Below are positions 8,089 to 14,922 of a stretch of DNA of 18,690 nucleotides, piece by piece (position 1 is the stretch's first letter; every line of letters starts with the position of its first letter). This DNA is from Deltaproteobacteria bacterium (GTDB taxonomy: Bacteria; Myxococcota; Polyangia; Haliangiales; Haliangiaceae). A program made the position numbers and the translations under genes. The stretch spans positions 1-18,690 of the forward strand of contig JAGSPR010000084.1 in the NCBI GenBank assembly GCA_018262455.1, read 5' to 3'. Under the pieces are notes generated by a model. The model was not told where the DNA came from. It did no database searches and worked only from the letters and a program-made list of their open reading frames with translations.

Positions 8089-9381
8089 GTGAGGTGGCAC
8101 GCGCTCGTGGTCGTCATGGCAGCCAGCTGTGGCGACAACACCACCGGTGAAGATCGTCAGGGCGGCGATGCCACGATCGACGATCGCAGCGCGCTCGCGT
8201 TCACCCATGCCGTCCCCGGCCTCGACGCGGCTCAGCAGGAACAACACCTGCTCGGGCGCGGGCCGTTCGCGTTTCACTGGGCGGCTCCGCAGCTCGGCCC
8301 GCTGTTCAACCACGACTCCTGCGTGGCGTGTCATCTGAACAATGGGCGAGGCCTGTCGCAGATCAGCCCCGGGGTGTTCGGCTCGCAGGGCCTGATCCGG
8401 GTCAGCATGGACGACGGCATCCCCGCGGTCCCCGGCGGGCAGGTGCCGGTTCCCGAGCTCGGCCTCCAGCTCCAGGACCACGCGACCGTCGGGCTCCCGG
8501 AGGCCAACGCCCAGCTCGCCTGGGAGGATCACGCGGAGCAGCTCGGCGACGGCGAGGTCGTCATGCTGCGCGCGCCGCGACTCACCGTGGCCCGCGGCAA
8601 CGGCGACCCACTCCCTGCTGGCATCCACATGTCGTATCGCCAGGCGCCTGCGTTGATCGGGCTCGGGCTGCTCGAGGCGGTTCCCGACGACACGCTCGAC
8701 ACGCTCGCCGATCCCGACGATGCGGACGGCGACGGGATCTCGGGCCGGGTCAACCAGGCCTGGGACGCCGGGTCGATGACGACGCGGCGCGGTCGGTTCG
8801 GCCACAAAGCGAGCGTGCCGCGGCTCGTCGAGCAGGTCGCCGGGGCGTTCGCCAACGACATGGGGCTCACGAACCAGATCTTCCCCGAACCCGACGGCAT
8901 GCGTGACGTCAACGATCAGCAGCTCGCGCAATCGGCGTTTCACGTCTCGACCCTTGGCGTGCCGGCGGCGGCCCCGCGTGACGGAGCGGCCACGCGCGGC
9001 CGCGAGCGGTTCACCGACTTCGGGTGCGCGGGCTGCCACATGCCGACGCTGGTCACCGGTGAGTCCGACGTTCGCTCGCTGGCTCGGCAGCAGATCCACC
9101 CCTACACCGATCTGCTGCTGCACGACATGGGCGACGGCCTCGCGGATGGGCGCGCCGACTTCCTGGCGCAGGGGCTCGAGTGGCGAACGCCGCCGCTGTG
9201 GGGGCTGGGGCTCGTCCAGCTCGTCGCACCGGAGGCGACGTTGCTCCACGATGGGCGCGCGCGATCGATCACCGAGGCGATCCTGTGGCACGGCGGTGAG
9301 GCGGCGGACGCGCGCGAGGCCTTCCGGACGGCGGATCGTGGGGATCGCGCGGCGCTGCTGGCGTTCCTCGGGACGCTCTGA
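8089..9381 (+). CDS. Di-heme c-type cytochrome lipoprotein, DUF1111-like putative peroxidase/oxidoreductase
   Basis: This 430-residue exported protein carries two heme c sites, CVACH (78-82) and CAGCH (313-317, in DFGCAGCHMPTL). The arrangement matches the di-heme oxidoreductase family once called DUF1111, distantly related to MauG and cytochrome c peroxidases. Also typical are DPDDADGDGISGR (209-221, a calcium-loop-like acidic segment), RRGRFGHKAS (233-242) and a C-terminal LLHDGRARSITEAILWHGGEA. The short N-terminus MRWHALVVVMAASC resembles a lipobox with Cys14 as the lipidation site, so it is probably a lipoprotein facing the periplasm or outer surface. GTG 8089 is chosen because it gives this signal. 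It lies 17 bp after lysA, but its biochemical role (peroxide, iron or electron transfer) is unknown. Cytochrome maturation genes must lie elsewhere. Confidence 0.85.
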   Translation: MRWHALVVVMAASCGDNTTGEDRQGGDATIDDRSALAFTHAVPGLDAAQQEQHLLGRGPFAFHWAAPQLGPLFNHDSCVACHLNNGRGLSQISPGVFGSQGLIRVSMDDGIPAVPGGQVPVPELGLQLQDHATVGLPEANAQLAWEDHAEQLGDGEVVMLRAPRLTVARGNGDPLPAGIHMSYRQAPALIGLGLLEAVPDDTLDTLADPDDADGDGISGRVNQAWDAGSMTTRRGRFGHKASVPRLVEQVAGAFANDMGLTNQIFPEPDGMRDVNDQQLAQSAFHVSTLGVPAAAPRDGAATRGRERFTDFGCAGCHMPTLVTGESDVRSLARQQIHPYTDLLLHDMGDGLADGRADFLAQGLEWRTPPLWGLGLVQLVAPEATLLHDGRARSITEAILWHGGEAADAREAFRTADRGDRAALLAFLGTL

Positions 9382-9384
9382 CCC

Positions 9385-9551
9385 GCCCCCCAAGGGGGAC
9401 CCTCGCCGCAGGGTGACGCCGATCCTTGCTTCGCTGCGGACCGGCGTTGATCGATCCGCCTCGGGCCCCCGCAAGGGGGACCCTCGCCGCAAGGTGACGC
9501 CGATCCTTGCTTCGCTGCGGACCGGCGTTGATCGATCCGCCTCGGGCCCCC
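9385..9551. repeat. Tandem ~81-bp structured repeat, two units plus a terminal GCCCCC
   Basis: Two near-identical units (9385-9464, 80 bp; 9465-9545, 81 bp) are followed by a further GCCCCC at 9546-9551. They differ by one inserted G (9471) and one G-to-A change (9492). Each unit can fold as a three-way structure. The outer stem is GGGGG/CCCCC (9394-9398 with 9466-9470). The first hairpin is ACCCT/AGGGT around CGCCGC (9399-9414). The second is CGCCGATCC/GGACCGGCG with a single mismatch (9417-9446). The palindrome GATCGATC follows at 9449-9456. It fills the gap between the di-heme gene and the kinase. There is no T-run, so it is not a standard terminator. It looks like a dispersed palindromic repeat (REP- or MITE-like), but that needs genome-wide data. 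Confidence 0.85.
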
Positions 9552-9582
9552 ACGCTCCCGATCGCGCGCTCGAGAAAGCGGT

Positions 9583-9588
9583 TAGTAT
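9583..9588 (+). promoter_or_regulatory. Candidate -10 box of the kinase gene, immediately before a GTG start
   Basis: TAGTAT matches the TANNNT form of the -10 element and ends six bases before GTG 9595, which leaves no room for a ribosome site. It would place the transcript start on or next to the start codon (leaderless mRNA). No convincing -35 is visible. It is a short motif, so the call is tentative. Confidence 0.35.
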
Positions 9589-9594
9589 CCCGCG

Positions 9595-11136
9595 GTGGAG
9601 CACGACGACCGGCCGACCAAGGCGCTCACCGCTCCCCGGGTCCAGCCCGACGAGGAGATCACCGCGGTGGACCCCGTCGTCGAGCTTCCGCTCGGACCCG
9701 GCATCGACATCGGCGGGTACATCCTCGACGAGCAGATCGGCAAGGGTGGCATGGGGGTCGTGTACAGCGCGTCGCACCCGGTGATCGGCAAGCGCGCCGC
9801 GATCAAGGTCCTGCAGTCGGACGTCTCGAAGTCGCCGATCATGGTCGAGCGCTTCACCCAGGAGGCGCGCGCGGTCAATCAGATCGGCCACCCCAACATC
9901 ATCGACATCTTCGCGTTCGGCGCCCTGCCCGACGGTCGCGCCTACCACATCATGGATCTGCTGGTCGGCGAGTCGCTGCGCCAGCGGCTCAGGCGCGGCC
10001 CGCTCCATCCGAGCGAGGCGGCCTCCGTGATCGACGAGCTGGTGTCGGCGCTGATCGCCGCCCACGACAAGGGCTTCGTCCATCGTGACCTCAAGCCCGA
10101 CAACGTGTTCCTCGTCGCGCGCGAGGGACGCTGGCCCGAGGTCAAGCTGCTCGACTTCGGCCTCGCCAAGCTGATGCCCGAGGGCGGCATGTCGCCGTTT
10201 CAGACCACGACGGGCATCGTGCTCGGCACACCCGAGTACATGTCCCCCGAGCAGGCCCGCGGCATCGGCGTCGACTATCGAACCGACATCTACGCGCTCG
10301 GCGTCATGACGTTCGAGATCATCACCGGTCATCGCCCGTTCCCCAAGCTCGATGATGCGATGGCGATGCTGATGGCTCACGCGGCGGAGCGGCCGCCTCC
10401 CCTCGCCACGCTCGCGCCCCAGCTGCCCCTCGAGATGAGCCAGCTCGTCGACGCGATGCTCGCCAAGACGCCCGACGATCGACCATCCCTGCTGGCCGTG
10501 CGCACCGTGATCAAGCGCCTGCGGTCGACGCTGCTGCCGACCCACACCGCCGCCGGGCTCGAGATCTCGCTGTCGGGGATTGCCGCCGCGCCGCCGCCGG
10601 AGTCAGGCGTGCTCAGCGCCGCGTCGCTCGAATCACAGATGACGACCGAGCTCGCGCGCCGGCCCTCGGTGCCGCCGGTGATCGACCCTGCGCCGGCGCC
10701 CCACCTCGCCGCGCCGTCGCCGCGCGCCCCCTCGATCCCACCGACCTCGGTCCAGCCGACCGCGATCCTGCCGACCGTGGTCCCGCCTTCCGAGGTCCCG
10801 CCGACCGCGGTTCCGCAGGCCGCGTACCCCAGGCCTCCATCGGCGAACCCGAGCCTGCCGCCGCATCGGTCGTATCCGCCCGGCTCCTCGCTGGCGCCCT
10901 CGTTGTCGACGCACGGTGGCCAGCGCGCGAGTGGGCCCATGACCTCGCTCGTGCCCCAGGACGCCCAGCAGGAGCACGCGGCGCCCGCGCTCGGGGCTGG
11001 GCTGCAGATCCTGCCGCAGATGCCGCTTCGGGTGCCGGGGCCCACGACCCGATCGAGCCGTGGGTGGCTCGTGGTCGGCGCTCTGGTCGCGATCGCGGCC
11101 GGCGTCGCGCTCGCGATCATGCTCGTCGGTACGTAG
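9595..11136 (+). CDS. Membrane-anchored Hanks-type Ser/Thr protein kinase with Pro-rich linker
   Basis: This 513-residue kinase has its catalytic domain at about 41-305: glycine loop GKGGMGVVY (49-57), ATP lysine Lys71 in AAIKVL, catalytic loop HRDLKPDN with Asp165, magnesium motif DFG with Asp187, activation segment TTTGIVLGTPEYMSPEQAR, and DIYALGVMTFEIITG. All catalytic residues are present, so it should be active. Residues about 310-485 are low-complexity and rich in Pro, Ser and Thr, including PTSV/PTAI/PTVV/PPSEV/PPTAV repeats at about 385-410. A single hydrophobic helix (about 489-511) lies at the very C-terminus with almost no residues beyond it. It is therefore tail-anchored, with no extracytoplasmic sensor domain. 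GTG 9595 follows a -10-like box by six bases. It converges with the molybdopterin oxidoreductase gene, leaving 2 bp between stop codons. The substrates are unknown. Confidence 0.92.
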   Translation: MEHDDRPTKALTAPRVQPDEEITAVDPVVELPLGPGIDIGGYILDEQIGKGGMGVVYSASHPVIGKRAAIKVLQSDVSKSPIMVERFTQEARAVNQIGHPNIIDIFAFGALPDGRAYHIMDLLVGESLRQRLRRGPLHPSEAASVIDELVSALIAAHDKGFVHRDLKPDNVFLVAREGRWPEVKLLDFGLAKLMPEGGMSPFQTTTGIVLGTPEYMSPEQARGIGVDYRTDIYALGVMTFEIITGHRPFPKLDDAMAMLMAHAAERPPPLATLAPQLPLEMSQLVDAMLAKTPDDRPSLLAVRTVIKRLRSTLLPTHTAAGLEISLSGIAAAPPPESGVLSAASLESQMTTELARRPSVPPVIDPAPAPHLAAPSPRAPSIPPTSVQPTAILPTVVPPSEVPPTAVPQAAYPRPPSANPSLPPHRSYPPGSSLAPSLSTHGGQRASGPMTSLVPQDAQQEHAAPALGAGLQILPQMPLRVPGPTTRSSRGWLVVGALVAIAAGVALAIMLVGT

Positions 11137-11138
11137 GC

Positions 11139-13139
11139 CTAGATCTTCGCGATCTGGACGCGAGCATCGTTGAACGCCGCCTGACCTCCGAGGTCGGCGA
11201 ACGCCTGCGGGATCAACGCATTCGCGGTGAGGCCGTTCGCGGTGTGCTTGCGCCACAGCCCCTTGGGCAACACGCACACCCCATCGCGCACCTCGCTCGA
11301 GATCTTCGCGAGGCAATGCACCTCGCCGCGCGCGTTCCACACGCGCACCGGATCGCCGTCGCGGATCGCGCGCGCGTGCGCGTCATTCGTCGACAGCTCG
11401 ATCATCCCCGGCTTGCTGCGCAGCTGGCCGAACGTGGAGCTGATCTGGGTGGCGAGCGCGGGCGAGATCAGCGCGAGTGGAAACTCGGTCGTCGATGGAT
11501 CCGGCCGATAGTGATAGAGCCCGCCCGCCGCCGCATCCAGCGCTGCCGGCACGAGGTGGATCTTGCGATCGGGCGTGTCAGGAAACACGTCGAGGAACGG
11601 AATCGGGTTGGCCCCCCCCGGTGGCGCTGCGACGCCGTGCGCGGCGACCTCTGCGGCCAGCGCGCTCCCCTGCGGGCTCGCAGCATAGATGCGGGCGACC
11701 AGCTCGTCGTCGGTGATCGCATCGCCGGTCCGGACCAGCCCGAGCCGCTCGAGCAGCGCACCGAACAGCTGGTTGTTGCTCCTCGCTTCGCCGGGCGGCG
11801 TGGCGACGGCCGGGCTGTCGTACAGCCGCATCACGCCGTATCCGCGCCGCAGCTCGCGATGCTCGAGGAACGCGGTGGCCGGGAGCACGACATCAGCCAG
11901 CATCGCGGTGTCGGTCATCACCTGCTCGTGCACCACGACGAACAGGTCGTCGCGCGAGAGCTGCTCGATCACGGCGCGCTGGTCCGGCGCGGTGGCGACC
12001 GGATTACAGTTGTAGACGAACAGACATTCGATCGCGGGATCCCGGAGATCGTGGAGCGCCCGCGCGAGCTCGCTCATGTTGACGACACGCGACGAGGTCG
12101 GCGGCTCGTCGATCGCAGGCTCGGCCGAGACGGTCCACGCCACGTCGTTGTTCGCCATCGTGTAACCGCCGCCGCGGACGCCGAGCTTGCCTGCGACCGC
12201 CGGGAGCGCGAGCACGGCCGCGACCGCGCTCCCGCCGTTGCGGTTGCGCTCGACGCCCCAGCCGACGCGGATCGCCGCGGGCGATGATGCCGCGTAGAGC
12301 TCGACGAACCGCTCGAGTGCGCTCGCCTCGATCCCTGCCTCCTGAGCAGCGGCGGCGATCGACCACCGCGCGGCTCGGCGCTCCAGCTCGGGGACATCGA
12401 CCGCGTGGCGATCGAGGAACCCGCGATCGGCATGGCCGCGTGCGAACAGGGCCGCGATCGCCGCGAGGGCAACCGGCAGGTCGGAGCCAGGGCGGATCGC
12501 GAGGTGGAGATCGGCACTCCTGGCGAGCGGCGTCCGCCTCGGATCGACCACGACGAGCTTCGCACCGGCCTGGCGCGCCCGCTCGATCACGGGCACGAGA
12601 TGGATGCCGGTTGCCGACGGGTTCACGCCCCACAGCACGATCAGCTTCGCGTGCTCGTAGTCTTCGAGCGCGACTCCCGCCATCTTGCCGTAGAGGCCGT
12701 GCGTGGCGGCCGTGGTCGCGGCGGCGCAGAACGTGCGGTCCAGGTTGGATGCGCGGAGCCGGCGGAACAACCGGGTCGCGAGCGCACCTTCGGTCAGCCA
12801 GCCATTCGAGCCGCCGTAGTGGTACGGCAGGATCGCTTCGCCACCCGCACGCGCCGTGATCGATCTCATCCGCGCGGCGATCAGGTCCAGCGCCTCGTCC
12901 CAGGTGGCGGTGCGCCATGCGTTGCTACCCTTGGCACCTGTCCGGATCCTCGGGGCGAGGACGCGGTCATCACCGTAGAGGTGATCGGCGATCTTGCGAA
13001 CCTTGCCGCAGATGAAGCCATCGGTGATGGGACCGCGCCGATCGCCGTCGACCTCGACCACGCGGCCGTTGTCGATCGTGACGCTCAGCCCGCACAGGTC
13101 GGGACAATCGAGTGGGCAGGCGCTGGGGCGCTGTTCCAT
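11139..13139 (-). CDS. Cytoplasmic molybdopterin-guanine-dinucleotide oxidoreductase (DMSO reductase superfamily, 4Fe-4S)
   Basis: This 666-residue protein belongs to the FdhF/NarB/BisC-like superfamily. An N-terminal 4Fe-4S site is made by Cys8, Cys12, Cys16 and Cys44 (CPLDCPDLCGL, then GFICGKVRK). The large catalytic domain includes VLWGVNPSATGIH (about 188-200), VVVDPRRTPLA and FVYNCNPVATAPDQ. The C-terminal beta-barrel (about 545-660; STFGQLRSKPGMIELSTNDA, GVCVLPKGLW) binds the cofactor. No Tat signal precedes the cluster, so the enzyme is cytosolic. At the usual Mo-ligand region (FCAAATTAATHG, 137-148) I see Ala and Thr but no Cys or selenocysteine aligned at the ligand site, so the substrate cannot be guessed. 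It lies downstream of the TPR/PEGA gene (64 bp) with its own duplicated -10 boxes. No partner electron-transfer subunit or moco-synthesis gene is nearby. Confidence 0.88.
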   Translation of the reverse strand: MEQRPSACPLDCPDLCGLSVTIDNGRVVEVDGDRRGPITDGFICGKVRKIADHLYGDDRVLAPRIRTGAKGSNAWRTATWDEALDLIAARMRSITARAGGEAILPYHYGGSNGWLTEGALATRLFRRLRASNLDRTFCAAATTAATHGLYGKMAGVALEDYEHAKLIVLWGVNPSATGIHLVPVIERARQAGAKLVVVDPRRTPLARSADLHLAIRPGSDLPVALAAIAALFARGHADRGFLDRHAVDVPELERRAARWSIAAAAQEAGIEASALERFVELYAASSPAAIRVGWGVERNRNGGSAVAAVLALPAVAGKLGVRGGGYTMANNDVAWTVSAEPAIDEPPTSSRVVNMSELARALHDLRDPAIECLFVYNCNPVATAPDQRAVIEQLSRDDLFVVVHEQVMTDTAMLADVVLPATAFLEHRELRRGYGVMRLYDSPAVATPPGEARSNNQLFGALLERLGLVRTGDAITDDELVARIYAASPQGSALAAEVAAHGVAAPPGGANPIPFLDVFPDTPDRKIHLVPAALDAAAGGLYHYRPDPSTTEFPLALISPALATQISSTFGQLRSKPGMIELSTNDAHARAIRDGDPVRVWNARGEVHCLAKISSEVRDGVCVLPKGLWRKHTANGLTANALIPQAFADLGGQAAFNDARVQIAKI

Positions 13140-13144
13140 CGGCG

Positions 13145-13168
13145 CAGTATACGCAGCAGTATACGCAG
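13145..13168 (-). promoter_or_regulatory. Duplicated 12-bp module carrying TATACT -10 boxes
   Basis: CAGTATACGCAG occurs twice in perfect tandem (13145-13156 and 13157-13168). On the minus strand each copy contains TATACT. The proximal box ends six bases before the ATG of the molybdopterin oxidoreductase and the distal one 18 bases before it. Each copy also holds the palindrome GTATAC. Two start sites, one leaderless and one with a leader of about 12 nt, are possible. No -35 box is evident. Confidence 0.5.
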
Positions 13169-13203
13169 AACGGGCGGCTCGACCGATCCGATCGCGGGGA
13201 CGC

Positions 13204-14922
13204 TCAGAACGAGCCAGAGAACCCGTACGTGCTCGTCCGGCTCCCGTCGGCGGCGGTGACGGTGCCGATCGTCGGCTGAAGCGAGACGTTCGGACTGTCG
13301 AAGTTACGGCTCAGGATGCCGCCACCGATCAGCCCGACCGCCATGCCCCCGAGCGCGAAGTTCGCCAGATGCTCGCGCGTCTGCTCGTCGACCTGATCGC
13401 CGGGCTGGGCCTGCGCGGTCGGGTACGCGAGGCTCTCGATGGCGAGTCCGCCGAGCATGCCTACGATCCCGCCGACGTCGATCAACACGGCGTGCGTGCG
13501 GCTGATGTCGAAGTAGCGCGTCATGATCACGCCGCTGATCGCGCCCATGCCCATCCCGCTGAGCACGAGGCCGGCCGCGACGCTTCGCGGCGGCGCGAAC
13601 GAGACCGCAAACAGACCGCCGGACGCGGTGCCCCACATCATGCTCGTGTTGATGAGCGCGGCATCGCCGGGGCGGATCTTCGTGCGATTCCCGAGGTAAT
13701 AGCCGGCACCCGCGCCGATGAGCACGGCTGCACCGGCCACCGGCTGCACGATCCGCTGATCGCTCGTGAAGACCAGCGAGCCCGCAGCACCGACCACCGC
13801 GCCGCCGAGCGAGGAGGTGATCGTCAGGTTGCTGGTTCCGAGCGTCACGCTCTCCGGCAGATAGAAGTAGCTGCCGGCCAGCCCGGCGACCCCGCCGCCG
13901 AGCGAGCCGAACGCCGAGATGCCGGTGTTGCTGAACGCGTAGAGCAGCGATCCGCTCACCGTGGCACCGCCCAGGCTCGCGAACAGGACCAGCTGGCGAC
14001 GGCCGAACTGTGGCGTCGGCGTGAGCTCGACCTGGACGCGCCGGATCTGGTTCGGCAGCACCTCGACGTTGCGGCGCTCGGTGATCCGGCCCTGGCGCTC
14101 GGTCATCACCTCGTACATCTTCGCGTCGAGCCTGGCATCGAACCGGCCGATGCCGACGAGCCGCTTGTCGAGGAAGATCCGCGCGTCCGAGGGCGTGACC
14201 TGGACCGAGACCTGGCCCTTGAGCGGGGTGAGCTCGAAGAAGTACGTGTACGGCTTCCCGATCTGCGCGTCGATCGTCCGGATCTCGGTCTCGAAGCCGG
14301 GAGCCTCGACCTTCATCTGGTAGATGTCGCCGACGACCAGCATCTCCTCTCCCGACTGACCTCGCGCCGCGATCCGGGCCTGGTTCTCGATCGTGATCCG
14401 CGCGCTGCTCGGCTGCGTCTGGACCAGGATGTGCGCCTTGAGGTCGCGGAGCACGTGGACGCGCCGGCCCACGTTCTCCTTGTCTTCTTGCGGATCGGCG
14501 GCGCACTGCGACGCGCGCTTGGCGTCGATCGGGATATCGGCGATGTAGCGCTCGAGGTACGCGATCGCGAGCTCGTACTCGAGCTTGCGTTCGTACGCCT
14601 GGCCGATGTCCTTCAGGATCGAGTAGTAGGGAATCTTGCAGTAGCTCGCGACGAGCTCCTCGACGGCGCCGAGGTAGTCACCCTGCAGGTACAGGGTCTC
14701 GCCGCGCGTGTAGTGCTCGGCGCCGCGCTTGCGGAGCTGGTCCTCGGTCAGCGACGGATCACGCACCGGGCAGTCATCGATCTCGAGCTTGGGCGGGCCC
14801 TTGCCGATGAACCCGGTATCGCGCGACTGCGGCTGGGCCTGCGCCGGCGCTGCACTCGTGACGACGCTCGTGACGACGGCGAGCGCGGCGATGGTTGCCC
14901 AGCGCACCAGGACCGACGTCAC
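13204..14922 (-). CDS. Exported TPR/PEGA-domain protein with Gly-rich hydrophobic C-terminal half
   Basis: This 572-residue protein begins with a Sec signal peptide (VLVRWATIAALAVVTSVVTS, cleavage after AQA at about residue 29). TPR-like helices follow at about 64-130 (AEHYTRGETLYLQGDYLGAV, then DIGQAYERKLEYELAIAYLE), then two PEGA-like beta domains at about 166-232 and 238-302 (VQTQPSSARITIENQ and VQVTPSDARIFLDKRLVGIG). The rest (about 308-545) alternates Gly/Ala-rich hydrophobic stretches with short loops and ends in a terminal Phe. This could be several membrane helices or a short-stranded outer-membrane barrel; I cannot decide which. The GTG start overlaps the stop of the upstream kinase gene (GTGA, 14922-14919), so translation is probably coupled and the two proteins likely act together. 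PEGA domains are known in myxobacterial surface proteins. The ligand is unknown. Confidence 0.82.
   Translation of the reverse strand: MTSVLVRWATIAALAVVTSVVTSAAPAQAQPQSRDTGFIGKGPPKLEIDDCPVRDPSLTEDQLRKRGAEHYTRGETLYLQGDYLGAVEELVASYCKIPYYSILKDIGQAYERKLEYELAIAYLERYIADIPIDAKRASQCAADPQEDKENVGRRVHVLRDLKAHILVQTQPSSARITIENQARIAARGQSGEEMLVVGDIYQMKVEAPGFETEIRTIDAQIGKPYTYFFELTPLKGQVSVQVTPSDARIFLDKRLVGIGRFDARLDAKMYEVMTERQGRITERRNVEVLPNQIRRVQVELTPTPQFGRRQLVLFASLGGATVSGSLLYAFSNTGISAFGSLGGGVAGLAGSYFYLPESVTLGTSNLTITSSLGGAVVGAAGSLVFTSDQRIVQPVAGAAVLIGAGAGYYLGNRTKIRPGDAALINTSMMWGTASGGLFAVSFAPPRSVAAGLVLSGMGMGAISGVIMTRYFDISRTHAVLIDVGGIVGMLGGLAIESLAYPTAQAQPGDQVDEQTREHLANFALGGMAVGLIGGGILSRNFDSPNVSLQPTIGTVTAADGSRTSTYGFSGSF

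Noticed and set aside
9385..9551. Intrinsic terminator, CRISPR repeat or tRNA-like gene
   Set aside because: There is no T-tract after the stems, no spacer-repeat pattern, and no anticodon arm or T-loop consensus despite the cloverleaf-like pairing.
8035..10545. 836-codon open frame on the minus strand across lysA, the di-heme gene, the repeat and the kinase start
   Set aside because: It is antisense to genes with complete family motifs; its composition (Arg, Asp, Glu, Gly, His repeats without domains) is what GC3-biased codons produce in the opposite frame.
11137..11138. Terminator between the convergent kinase and molybdopterin oxidoreductase genes
   Set aside because: Only 2 bp separate the stop codons, and no hairpin with a T-run is visible around them.
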